Below are positions 16,969 to 25,033 of a DNA stretch of 64,000 nt, piece by piece. Made by a program: the position numbers and the translations under genes. Within the stretch, counting starts at the first letter, position 1; every line of letters starts with the position of its first letter. A model generated the notes under the pieces. That model was not told where the DNA came from. It did not search any database and saw only the letters and a list, made by a program, of their open reading frames with translations. Origin of the DNA: Nevskia soli DSM 19509 (GTDB lineage Bacteria; Pseudomonadota; Gammaproteobacteria; Nevskiales; Nevskiaceae); assembly GCF_000711955.1 (NCBI RefSeq), contig NZ_JONR01000009.1, positions 60,847-124,846 of the forward strand. Direction: 5' to 3'.

Positions 16969-17474
16969 AACTTCAGGTCGTACCGCACCTCGCGTGCTTC
17001 GTCGCGCCAGTCCCGATTCGGCTTGGTTTCGGTCAACGTGAACCCAAGGCTGGTGTAGACGGTTTGGGCGCGGTCCAGGCCTTCCACGGTCCACAGGAAC
17101 ATGCTCTTGAAACCGGCTTCGCGGCAGTACCGCACCGCCTCCTCCACCAGCCAGCGTCCCAGCCCCAGGCCGCGCGCGGCGGTGTCGACGAACAGCAGAC
17201 GCAGCTGCGCCACGTCGCCCGGCAGCTCGCAGATGAAAACCGAACCGTTGATGACGCCCGCCATCCTGGTGAGCCAGACGCGGGAGCGGCCGGGATCCTT
17301 GTTGAGCATGAAATCGGTGGCGATGCGCGCGCAATAGGCTTCGTGGATTTCGTTGAAGCCGTAGTCGCGCAGGTTCTGGAGGCCGTGGATGTGAATCAGG
17401 TAGCCGAGGTCGCCGGGCTCGAAGCGATGCCGCACCGTGACGCCCGCCGCCTGGAGCTTTTCGCTGAGCGCCAT
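16965..17474 (-). CDS. GNAT-family N-acetyltransferase
   Basis: 169-aa acetyltransferase. The acetyl-CoA motif is ARGLGLGRWLVEEAVRYCREAGF. The domain starts with a GDLGYLIHIHGLQ segment, like the GDMGWIVHRHGALY of the MarR-GNAT fusion at 7219-8151, and the two keep similar order throughout. It is therefore a paralogue lacking the HTH. The substrate is unknown. Confidence 0.88.
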   Translation of the reverse strand: MALSEKLQAAGVTVRHRFEPGDLGYLIHIHGLQNLRDYGFNEIHEAYCARIATDFMLNKDPGRSRVWLTRMAGVINGSVFICELPGDVAQLRLLFVDTAARGLGLGRWLVEEAVRYCREAGFKSMFLWTVEGLDRAQTVYTSLGFTLTETKPNRDWRDEAREVRYDLKF

Positions 17475-17535
17475 CGATCGCCTTCCGCAGCCGTTTGGGG
17501 ATGCTTACGGTAGCGGATTGCGGCCTTCGCGCAAA

Positions 17536-18876
17536 TCAGTGCAGGCGTTCGAGCGTGACCGGCAGGCGGTCTTTCGGGATCGGCAGGCTGGTGAAGTCCT
17601 GGCGCATCTCGTAGTCCTCCGGCACGCTCCAGCGATAGCGCAGCAACAGCTGGTGCAGGATCGCCTTCACTTCCATCTCGCCGAAATGCAGGCCGATGCA
17701 CTTGTGCGCGCCGCCGCCGAAGGGTATCCACAGGAACGGGTGGGCCTTGTCCTCGGCGCGGGCCTCGCTGAAGCGTTCCGGATCGAAGCGCAGAGGATCG
17801 CTCCAGTACTCCGGGTTGGTATGGGTGAACCAGACGCTGATCTGCACCATGTGCCCGGCGGGAATCAGGAAACCCTTGTACTCACAGTCGCGTACCGCGC
17901 GGCGCGGCAGCCCCGGCACCGGCGCGCAGATGCGCAGCGCCTCCTTCATCACCCAGGTCATGCCGGTGAGCTTGTGCTGGTCGTCCAGGTCCAGCACCGG
18001 CTTGCCCAGCGCCCGGCTTTCCTCGCGCAGGCGCTCCTGCCACTGCGGATTCTTGGCCAGGCGGTAGATCATGTTGGTGAGGGTGATGGTGCTGGTGTCG
18101 TGCGCCGCCATCAGCACGAAGATGATGTGGTTGATGATGTCTTCGTCGGAGAAGGACTGGCCATCCTCGGTGCGCGCCTCGCACAGGCGCGCAAACAGGT
18201 CGCTGGCGCCGGAAGCGCGCTTGGCCGGCAACTCGCGGCGGAAGAATTCCTCCAGTACCCGCCGCCCCACTACACCCTTGCGCCAGCGCGTGCCCGGCAG
18301 GGGGAAACGGATCAGATCGGTGGGCGCGCGCACCGTATCGAGGAAGGCACGGGTCAGCCGCGCCGCCTCCGGTCCCGGCAGGCGGCCGATGAAAGCCTCG
18401 CTGCCGATGTCCAGCGTCAACGCCTTGAGATGGTCATAGACGCTGAATTTCGTACCCGGCTGCCAGGCGGCGATGCCGGCCTCGATGCGCGGATTCATCA
18501 GTCCCAGGTAGCCGGCCAGGGCTTCACGCTGGAAGGCGCCCTGCATCAAGCGGCGATGCATGCGGTGCTCGTCGAAGTCGAGCAGCATCAGGCCGCGGTG
18601 GAAGAAGTTGGCCAGGAAGTGTTCCCAGGCACTGCTGGCGAAAACATCGCCGCGGTTCTGCAGCACGAACTGGTTCGCGTCCGGCCCCAGCAGGGCGATG
18701 GCGCGCGTGCCGAACGCCTGCCCCCAGGACACTTCGCCGAAGCGCCGGTAACGTTCGTGGATCGCCGTATCCAGGCGGAACAGATAGTCGAGGCTCTGGC
18801 CGATCAGGGGCCAGCCGGCCTCTCCCGGTATTTCGCGCAAGCCAGCCGCGCCCGCGGTCGATGCCGACAGGGTCAT
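17536..18876 (-). CDS. Cytochrome P450
   Basis: 446-aa soluble bacterial P450. The I-helix motif is AAHDTSTITL, the ExxR motif is in the K helix (KEALRIC), and the heme-ligand Cys is about 393 in PFGGGAHKCIG. This arrangement resembles CYP120/CYP26-like bacterial lineages that oxidise terpenoid or retinoid-type lipids, but the substrate is unknown. ATG 18876 is preferred: AGGAGG lies upstream at normal spacing. A divergent TetR gene 96 bp away is the likely regulator. Confidence 0.9.
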   Translation of the reverse strand: MTLSASTAGAAGLREIPGEAGWPLIGQSLDYLFRLDTAIHERYRRFGEVSWGQAFGTRAIALLGPDANQFVLQNRGDVFASSAWEHFLANFFHRGLMLLDFDEHRMHRRLMQGAFQREALAGYLGLMNPRIEAGIAAWQPGTKFSVYDHLKALTLDIGSEAFIGRLPGPEAARLTRAFLDTVRAPTDLIRFPLPGTRWRKGVVGRRVLEEFFRRELPAKRASGASDLFARLCEARTEDGQSFSDEDIINHIIFVLMAAHDTSTITLTNMIYRLAKNPQWQERLREESRALGKPVLDLDDQHKLTGMTWVMKEALRICAPVPGLPRRAVRDCEYKGFLIPAGHMVQISVWFTHTNPEYWSDPLRFDPERFSEARAEDKAHPFLWIPFGGGAHKCIGLHFGEMEVKAILHQLLLRYRWSVPEDYEMRQDFTSLPIPKDRLPVTLERLH

Positions 18877-18972
18877 GGTGATCTCCTCCTGCATTGCAGC
18901 GGCGAATGGTGACACTCGACTCAGGCGCAGCTTATTATGAATACTTGCTCACGTTCTACTCGCGTCTGAATC

Positions 18973-19578
18973 ATGAGAAGGAAACCCAGCCAGGAACGCT
19001 CGCGGCAGGTGGTGGAGGCCCTGATCGAGGCCACCGCCCAGACCATTGCCCAGCGCGGCCTGGCGCAGACCACCACCAACCATATCGCGGCGCGGGCCGG
19101 GGTGAGTGTCGGCTCGGTCTACCAGTATTTCGGCAACAAGGAAGAGCTGGTCGGGGCGCTGCTGGACAAGCTGGTGAACGATCTGGGGCAGGCCGTGGAC
19201 CGGGGCCTGCCGCTGCTGCTGGACGCGGACCTGCGCACCATCGTGCGCGGTCTGCTGCAGGCGGGATTCGCCTTCGTCGGCGGCAACGAGAAGCTGTACC
19301 TGGAACTGGCCCGCAACTGGGACCAGCTCAGCACGCAGCGCTTCCTGCGCACGCTGGAGCGGCACCTGCAGGAAGTGTTCCGCCTGTACGCGTTGCGCCA
19401 CTACCGCGAGATGCACATCGACAACCTGCCGGTGGCGGTGTTCGTGGTCACCAACAGCATGGTCTTCACCATCCTGCAGTACCTGAGCTTGCCGCAGGCA
19501 CCATGCACGCGGGAAACGCTGATGGATGAGTTGACCGAAATGGCAGCGGGTTACCTGCAACGCAGGGCCGCCCCCTAG
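18973..19578 (+). CDS. TetR-family regulator
   Basis: 201 aa. The N-terminal HTH is clear (QTTTNHIAARAGVSVGSVYQYFGNKEEL). The C-terminal ligand domain is of general TetR type. It is divergent from the P450 gene across a 96-bp gap that is AT-rich at 18930-18960, a probable site for autoregulation and P450 control. The inducer is probably a P450 substrate, by context only. Confidence 0.88.
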   Translation: MRRKPSQERSRQVVEALIEATAQTIAQRGLAQTTTNHIAARAGVSVGSVYQYFGNKEELVGALLDKLVNDLGQAVDRGLPLLLDADLRTIVRGLLQAGFAFVGGNEKLYLELARNWDQLSTQRFLRTLERHLQEVFRLYALRHYREMHIDNLPVAVFVVTNSMVFTILQYLSLPQAPCTRETLMDELTEMAAGYLQRRAAP

Positions 19579-20304
19579 CTATTTCACCAGCACCATCGAC
19601 ACCATCGGCTTGCCGCCGTTCTTGGTCTCGATCTTCACCGGCATGTAGCCGCGATCCGGCGCCAGCCAGAAGCGCCCCTGCTTGTCGGGGTTGTCGATGC
19701 GCTCCATCAGCAGGGCGTCGAAGCTGCCGGCGGGGGTGTCGACTTTCTGGTGGCCGCTGAACTTGAACTGGTAATGGGTCAGGTTCTTGTTGTCGACCAT
19801 GGTGAATTCGGCGGTGGGCGGCGTGCTGTCGGCGGCATGGGCCTGCACCCACAGGCGCACCGCCTGCTGCAGCGCGAAACTGTCCACGGCATCGTCCGGG
19901 ATGGGCCGCACCTGGCCGTTCTCGTCGGTGACGGTGTGCTTGTTCCAGTCGAAGTCCAGCTTGTAGCTCTGCTTGTCGTCGCCCTGCAGGATCGATTCGA
20001 AGTGCTGCGAACGGATGTGGCCATCCTTCAGACAGAACAGGCTGATCTGGTTGGGCGATCCGTACAATACGCGTACCAGGGCGCTGGGGTTGGAGGTATT
20101 GGTGTACTTGTAGCAGCCGGCCGCGCCTTCCGGCCGCAGCGAGACTTCCACCTGGCCGACGCCCATGCCGCCCCAGGAGGCGCTGTAGCTGTAGTCCAGG
20201 TTCTGCAACGAAGTGGGCGCCGCAGAGTCGGCTTGTGCGGATGCAGCAGCGCCGGCGCCGCACAGCAGCGCCAGGGTTGCGATACGGGTTGCGGCAGTCA
20301 TCAT
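19579..20304 (-). CDS. DUF3108 periplasmic protein
   Basis: 241 aa with a signal peptide ending ASA-QADS. The mature protein has DUF3108 features: YSASWGGMGVGQVEVSL near the start, then FDALLMERIDNPDKQGRFWLAPDRGYMPVKIE near the end. Members are beta-rich envelope proteins of unknown role. ATG overlaps the purN stop codon by 4 bp (ATGA), with GGAGGAGG upstream inside purN, so it is translated with the purine operon, as in many gammaproteobacteria. Confidence 0.88.
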   Translation of the reverse strand: MMTAATRIATLALLCGAGAAASAQADSAAPTSLQNLDYSYSASWGGMGVGQVEVSLRPEGAAGCYKYTNTSNPSALVRVLYGSPNQISLFCLKDGHIRSQHFESILQGDDKQSYKLDFDWNKHTVTDENGQVRPIPDDAVDSFALQQAVRLWVQAHAADSTPPTAEFTMVDNKNLTHYQFKFSGHQKVDTPAGSFDALLMERIDNPDKQGRFWLAPDRGYMPVKIETKNGGKPMVSMVLVK

Positions 20305-20960
20305 CGGAAAGCCTCCTCCAGGTCTGCAAGCGTCGCCGGTTGCGCCAGCCGCCTGCCGCGCAGCACGGCGGCGCCGTCCTGCAGTTTCAATTCGCCCCGC
20401 GCCATCCAGGCCACGGCCTGCGGGTAGATCTTCAACTCGATCCGCTCCATCACGCGCTCCGCCAGGCTGGCCGCATCATCTTCCGCGTTCACGCTGAATC
20501 GGCCCTGAATCACGGACGGACCGCTGTCCAGGGTGGGCGTGACGAAGTGCACGGTGGCGCCGTGTTCGGCATCACCCGCCTCCAGGGCGCGGCGGTGCGT
20601 ATCCAGCCCCGCGTACTTGGGCAGCAACGAGGGGTGAATGTTCAACATGCGGCCTTCGAATTCGCGCACGAAGCCGTCGGTCAGGATGCGCATGAAGCCG
20701 GCCAGCACCACGATGTCGGCGCGCAGGGCGCGCAGGCGCCCGGCCAGGGCCGCGTCGAAAGCGGCCCGGTCCGGGAACTGCGCATGCGGCAGGATCTCGG
20801 TGGGAATGCCGGCTTCGCGGGCATGCGTCAGCCCGCTGGCGTCGGCGCGATTGCTGATCACCGCGGCGAACTGCGCCGGGATGTGCCCGGCGCGCTGCGC
20901 CTCGATCAAGGCCTGGAGGTTACGGCCGCGGCCCGAAATCAGGACAACGAGGCGTTTCAA
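20301..20960 (-). CDS. purN: Phosphoribosylglycinamide formyltransferase
   Basis: 219-aa GAR transformylase; adds the C8 formyl group of purines from 10-formyl-THF. The N-terminal KRLVVLISGRGRNLQALIEA, NIHPSLLPKYAGLDTHRRAL (catalytic Asn/His) and GATVHFVTPTLDSG motifs are all present. A TTG start (20958-20960) overlaps the purM TGA as TTGA, so coupling to purM is tight. One odd point is GRGRN where most homologues have GxGSN, a change in the phosphate loop. Confidence 0.93.
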   Translation of the reverse strand: MKRLVVLISGRGRNLQALIEAQRAGHIPAQFAAVISNRADASGLTHAREAGIPTEILPHAQFPDRAAFDAALAGRLRALRADIVVLAGFMRILTDGFVREFEGRMLNIHPSLLPKYAGLDTHRRALEAGDAEHGATVHFVTPTLDSGPSVIQGRFSVNAEDDAASLAERVMERIELKIYPQAVAWMARGELKLQDGAAVLRGRRLAQPATLADLEEAFR

Positions 20961-22009
20961 GCGTAGTGGACGACGTCGTTCTTGCCCTTCACCACTTCGC
21001 CCAGCATCCAGGCGGCGATGCGCTGCTTCTTCAGGGCAGCCAGGGTCTCGTCGGCCTTGAGGCGCGGCACCACCACGACGAAGCCGACGCCGTTGTTGAA
21101 CACACGCCACATCTCGTCCTGCTCCACCGCGCCCTGCTGCTGCAGCCAGTCGAACACGGCCGGACGCTTCCAGCCGGAAACGTCCACCGCGGCGGCGCAA
21201 CCCTTGGGGAAGCAGCGGGTGAGATTGCCGGTGATGCCGCCGCCGGTGATGTGGGCCATGCCGCGCACCGGCAGACCCAGCTCCAGCAGCTTGAGGATCG
21301 GTTTCACATAGATATTGGTCGGCGCCAGCAGGGCGTCACCCAGGGTGCCCTTGCCGAAAGGGGTATCCAGCGGCTGGCCGCTGCGCTCGAGGATCTTGCG
21401 CACCAGGGAGTAACCGTTGGAATGCGGGCCGGAGGACGGCAGGGCGATCATGACGTCGCCCGGCCGGATCTTGCTGCCGTCGATGATCTTCTTCTTTTCC
21501 ACCACGGCGACGCAGAAACCGGCGAGGTCGAAGTCGCCCTCGCTGTACATGCCGGGCATTTCCGCGGTTTCGCCGCCGACCAGGGCGCAGCCGGCCAGCT
21601 TGCAGCCCTGGGCGATGCCCTTGATGACCTGGGCGGCGACACGCTGGTCGAGCTTGCCGGTGGCGTAGTAGTCGAGGAAGAACAGCGGCTCGGCGCCGGA
21701 AACCAGCACGTCGTTGACGCACATGCCGACCAGGTCCTGCCCCAGGCCGACGACGCGGCCTGAATCGATGCCCAGGCGCAGCTTGGTGCCGACGCCGTCG
21801 GTGCCGGAGACCAGGATCGGCTGCCTGTATTTCTTCGGCAGGCTGACCAGCGCGCCGAAGCCGCCCACGCCGGCCAGGACCTCGGAGCGGCGGGTGGAGC
21901 GGACGATTTTCTTGATGTCGTCGACCAGCGCATCCCCGACATCGATATCGACGCCGGCATCACGGTAGGTGAGGGGGACTGAAGGCTGGGTCTTGCCGTT
22001 GACGGGCAT
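20957..22009 (-). CDS. purM: Phosphoribosylformylglycinamidine cyclo-ligase
   Basis: 350-aa AIR synthetase. Conserved segments are LTYRDAGVDIDVGDALVDDIK, SGTDGVGTKLRL and LVGGETAEMPGMY. Start ATG 22009 gives the family-length N-terminus; ATG 22042 is 11 codons longer and has a better GGGAGG site at 9-nt spacing, so it cannot be excluded. First gene of purM-purN-DUF3108 and divergent from perM, with only about 66 bp shared between them. Confidence 0.93.
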   Translation of the reverse strand: MPVNGKTQPSVPLTYRDAGVDIDVGDALVDDIKKIVRSTRRSEVLAGVGGFGALVSLPKKYRQPILVSGTDGVGTKLRLGIDSGRVVGLGQDLVGMCVNDVLVSGAEPLFFLDYYATGKLDQRVAAQVIKGIAQGCKLAGCALVGGETAEMPGMYSEGDFDLAGFCVAVVEKKKIIDGSKIRPGDVMIALPSSGPHSNGYSLVRKILERSGQPLDTPFGKGTLGDALLAPTNIYVKPILKLLELGLPVRGMAHITGGGITGNLTRCFPKGCAAAVDVSGWKRPAVFDWLQQQGAVEQDEMWRVFNNGVGFVVVVPRLKADETLAALKKQRIAAWMLGEVVKGKNDVVHYA

Positions 22010-22075
22010 GTTTGTGTGCTGGGCGGACTGAAGAAGTATCATTTTACCTTACCTCCCCCGGCCGCTCGCACGCGC

Positions 22076-23254
22076 ATGTCCGAATCCAACGTCGAACCCG
22101 TTGCCGAACCAGTGGTTCCGGCCGGAACCGAGGGCGAAAACCCGCTGGGAACCGAGGCCGCCAGCGTGCTGCGGCAGAACTGGGGCTGGTTCGCCGCCGC
22201 TGCGGCGGGGCTGGTGCTCCTCTATTTCCTGGGACCGATCCTGGCGCCGTTCCTGATCAGCGCCGGGCTGGCCTACCTCGGCGACCCGCTGGTGGACCGG
22301 CTGGAACTGCTCGGCCTGTCGCGCACCCTGGGCGTGTGCATCGTTTTCGTGGTGTTTTTCGGGGTGGTGGTCACGGCGCTGATCCTGGTGGTGCCGATGC
22401 TGGAGGAACAGATCATCACCTTCGCTCAGAACATCCCGGACTGGCTGAAGTGGGTGCAGGACGTCGGACTGCCGAAAATCGGCGTACACCTGCCGGCCGG
22501 CATCCGGCTCGACGCGGGCGGGCTGCGCGATGCCGTCACCCACAACCTGTCGCAGGCCGGCGATATCGCCGGCACCGTGCTGGACCGGGTCAAGCAGTCG
22601 ACGCCGGTGCTGCTGGAGTTCATCGCCAACGCCTTGCTGATTCCCATCGTCAGCTTCTACCTGCTGCGCGACTGGGACCTGCTGGTGGCGCGCATCGACC
22701 AGCTGATCCCGCCGCGGCTGCGGCCGCACGCGGAAGCACTGGCGCGCGAGACCGACGGCGTGCTCAGCGCCCTGATCCGCGGCCAGCTGCTGGTGATGGC
22801 CGCCCTCGCCGCTATCTACAGCATCGGCCTGACCATGGCCGGGCTGAAGGTGGCGCTGCTGATCGGCATCGGCGCCGGCCTGGTCAGCTTCATTCCCTAC
22901 CTGGGTTTCATCAGCGGCCTGCTCGCGGCCAGCATCGCCATGCTGGTGCAGACGCAGGAAGTGACGCCGCTGCTGTGGGTGGCGATCGTCTTCGGCATCG
23001 GCCAGGTGCTGGAGAGCGGCGTGCTGACGCCGATGCTGGTGGGCGACCGCATCGGCCTGCATCCGGTGGCGGTAATCTTCGCCATCCTGGCCGGTGGGCA
23101 ACTGTTCGGCTTCGTCGGCGTGCTGGTGGCGCTGCCGGTGGCGGCGGTGCTCGCGGTGCTGCTGCGCCACGCGCGCCAGCACTGGCTGCGCAGCCCGCTT
23201 TATGTCGGCGCCGCAGTGCAGCCAGCCAAACCAGAAGCACCGCCGGCACCGTGA
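22076..23254 (+). CDS. AI-2E/PerM-family membrane protein
   Basis: 392-aa integral membrane protein of the PerM family with about eight spans. Typical pieces are FLGPILAPFLISAGLAYLGDPLVDRLE at the start and LLIGIGAGLVSFIPYLGFISGLLAASIAML toward the end. Members move autoinducer-2 or solutes; the cargo here is unknown. Its position next to purMN and before hda is common in gammaproteobacteria. The TGA overlaps the hda GTG start. Confidence 0.88.
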   Translation: MSESNVEPVAEPVVPAGTEGENPLGTEAASVLRQNWGWFAAAAAGLVLLYFLGPILAPFLISAGLAYLGDPLVDRLELLGLSRTLGVCIVFVVFFGVVVTALILVVPMLEEQIITFAQNIPDWLKWVQDVGLPKIGVHLPAGIRLDAGGLRDAVTHNLSQAGDIAGTVLDRVKQSTPVLLEFIANALLIPIVSFYLLRDWDLLVARIDQLIPPRLRPHAEALARETDGVLSALIRGQLLVMAALAAIYSIGLTMAGLKVALLIGIGAGLVSFIPYLGFISGLLAASIAMLVQTQEVTPLLWVAIVFGIGQVLESGVLTPMLVGDRIGLHPVAVIFAILAGGQLFGFVGVLVALPVAAVLAVLLRHARQHWLRSPLYVGAAVQPAKPEAPPAP

Positions 23255-23964
23255 TCGGCACACAGCTGACCCTGTCGGTGCAGCTGGCCGACGCGGCCAG
23301 CTTCGACAATTTCCACGCCGGGCCGAATGCCGCCACGGCGGCGGCGCTGCGCCAGCTGGCCGAGGGCGGCGGCAAGGCTTCGATCCTGCTGCATGGCGCC
23401 ATCGGCAGCGGCAAGACCCACCTGTTGCAGGCGGTGGCGCGCGCCACCGCGCAGCAGCGGCGCCGCGCGGCTTACCTGCCGCTGGCGCAATTCACCCGCG
23501 AGGATGCAGCGGCGCTGCAGGGTTTCGAGACACTCGACGTGCTATGCCTGGACGATGTGGACAGCGCCCTGCTCGACCGCCGCTGGGCCCTGATCCTGTT
23601 GCGGTTGATCGACGCGATCCACGCCCACGGCGGCCGCTGCGTGCTCGGCGCCTCGGCGCCGCCGGACAGCCTGCCGCTGGCACCCCTGCCCGACCTGCGC
23701 ACCCGGCTTGCCGCCTGCGCGGTGTTCGGCCTGAAGCCGCTGAGCGACGCGGACTTGCGCGCACTGCTGCGCAAGCGCGCGCATTTGCGCGGCCTGGACC
23801 TGCCGGAAGAGGTGGCCGAATTCCTGCTGCGGCGCCTGCCGCGCTCGGTGACGGCGCTGCTCGCCGCGCTGGACCTGCTGGACCAGGATTCGCTTACGAC
23901 GCAGCGGCGCCTGACGATTCCTTTTGCGCAGCAAGTGCTGGGGAGAGACGCTGATCGCGTTTAG
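23251..23964 (+). CDS. hda: DnaA regulatory inactivator Hda
   Basis: 237-aa AAA+ protein related to DnaA. With the DNA-bound sliding clamp it promotes hydrolysis of DnaA-ATP. A clamp-binding N-terminus (QLTLSVQLADAASFDNFH) precedes a P-loop, GAIGSGKT at 49-56, and a Walker B segment VLCLDDVDSA. The P-loop is canonical, while E. coli Hda has a modified one. GTG 23251 overlaps the perM stop by 4 bp. The final codons form one arm of a 22-bp inverted repeat. Confidence 0.9.
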   Translation: MIGTQLTLSVQLADAASFDNFHAGPNAATAAALRQLAEGGGKASILLHGAIGSGKTHLLQAVARATAQQRRRAAYLPLAQFTREDAAALQGFETLDVLCLDDVDSALLDRRWALILLRLIDAIHAHGGRCVLGASAPPDSLPLAPLPDLRTRLAACAVFGLKPLSDADLRALLRKRAHLRGLDLPEEVAEFLLRRLPRSVTALLAALDLLDQDSLTTQRRLTIPFAQQVLGRDADRV

Positions 23965-23995
23965 CGCCTGCTAAAACGCGATCAGCGTCTCTCCC
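23941..23995. terminator. Perfect 22-bp inverted repeat between hda and the DUF2069 gene
   Basis: Positions 23941-23962 and 23974-23995 are exact reverse complements, with an 11-nt loop. Arm 1 holds the last codons of hda, and arm 2 the last codons of the DUF2069 gene. It would terminate or stabilise both convergent transcripts. No long T-run is present; the ends of the stem are TTT/AAA at the loop side. Confidence 0.7.
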
Positions 23996-24314
23996 TCTCG
24001 CGTGCCGCAAGCCGGACGAACAGCACCAGGCTGACGAAATCCAGGGCTGCCACGATGCTCAACGCGGTGCCGATGCCGCGCCGGCCCGGTACTGCCACGC
24101 CTTCCGCCAGCAGGCCGCCAACGTAGAACACCACCAGCATGGTGGCCCAGCCGGCGGTGTAGGTGCGCTTGCGCAGCAGCCCCGGGATGGGCGCCAGCAG
24201 CGGCAGGCTCAACAATATCCCGGGCAGCCAGCCGCACCAGGCGATGAGGCCGGCGATCAGGCCGAAATGAAACGCCAGCGCGGCAATACGCGCCCACTCG
24301 CTCAGGCGGTTCAC
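23982..24314 (-). CDS. DUF2069 small membrane protein
   Basis: 110-aa inner-membrane protein with four predicted spans (FHFGLIAGLIAWCGWLPGILLSLPLLAPIPGLL, then WATMLVVFYVGGLLAEGVA, then ALSIVAALDFVSLVLFVRLAA), typical of DUF2069. The short helix pairs and the GLLRKRTYTAGWA loop match the family, often found beside wrbA. GTG 24314 overlaps the wrbA stop as GTGA, so it is translated with wrbA. Function unknown. Confidence 0.85.
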   Translation of the reverse strand: MNRLSEWARIAALAFHFGLIAGLIAWCGWLPGILLSLPLLAPIPGLLRKRTYTAGWATMLVVFYVGGLLAEGVAVPGRRGIGTALSIVAALDFVSLVLFVRLAARERERR

Positions 24315-24907
24315 GACTGCAATTTCAAGGCAACTTCGGCGACGCGCTTGCCCAGGGCCACGCAAAGATTCAGTTCTTCCTTGAGCGGCGGGCGCGGTTT
24401 GGCGCCCACCCCGGAAACATGGCTGGCGCCGTAAGGGGTGCCGCCGGCGGTGGTGGTGGAGAGTTCCTGCTCGGTATAGGGCAGGCCCAGCAGCAGCATG
24501 CCGTGGTGCAGCAACGGCAGCATCATCGACAGCAGGGTGCTCTCCTGGCCACCGTGCAGGGTGCCGGTGGAGGTGAAGACCGCGGCCGGCTTGCCGGCCA
24601 GGGCGCCGGACAGCCACAGGTCCGAGGTGGAGTCGATGAAGTACTTGAGCGGGGCGGCCATGTTGCCGAAGCGGGTGGGGCTGCCCAGGATCAGGCCGGC
24701 GCATTCGCGCAGGTCGCGCGATTCCACATAGGGGGCGCCTTCTTCCGGCACCGGCGGCGCGGCGACGGTGGTCACCGCGGCCACCGGCGGCACGCTGCGC
24801 AGGCGCGCCTGGACGCCGCGCACCGATTCGACGCCGCGGCAGACCTGGCGGGCCATGGCGGCGGTGGAGCCGTTGCGGGAGTAATAGAGGACGAGGATTT
24901 CGGTCAT
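24311..24907 (-). CDS. wrbA: NAD(P)H:quinone oxidoreductase (WrbA type)
   Basis: 198-aa flavodoxin-like enzyme that reduces quinones by two electrons. The FMN phosphate loop is LYYSRNGSTAAMA near the start, GSPTRFGNMAAPLKYFIDST near 80 and STGTLHGGQESTLLSM near 115. Start ATG 24907 gives the MTEILVLYYSRNG N-terminus. It is followed by the overlapping DUF2069 gene, a common pair. Confidence 0.92.
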   Translation of the reverse strand: MTEILVLYYSRNGSTAAMARQVCRGVESVRGVQARLRSVPPVAAVTTVAAPPVPEEGAPYVESRDLRECAGLILGSPTRFGNMAAPLKYFIDSTSDLWLSGALAGKPAAVFTSTGTLHGGQESTLLSMMLPLLHHGMLLLGLPYTEQELSTTTAGGTPYGASHVSGVGAKPRPPLKEELNLCVALGKRVAEVALKLQS

Positions 24908-25033
24908 GCGCCGGGAACTTTCAAGGAAGCATAGGGGCTTGCCCGCGGGATCAGGCCAAGGTGACAGGATCGTTGCAGGCGGGGCTAGTTTAGCCGTTTG
25001 ACCGCCTCGCCACGCCTCGCTAGGCTGCGGTCC

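Noticed and set aside
18877..18972. TetR operator between the P450 and its divergent TetR gene
   Set aside because: The AT-rich gap has only a weak dyad; not enough to annotate a site.
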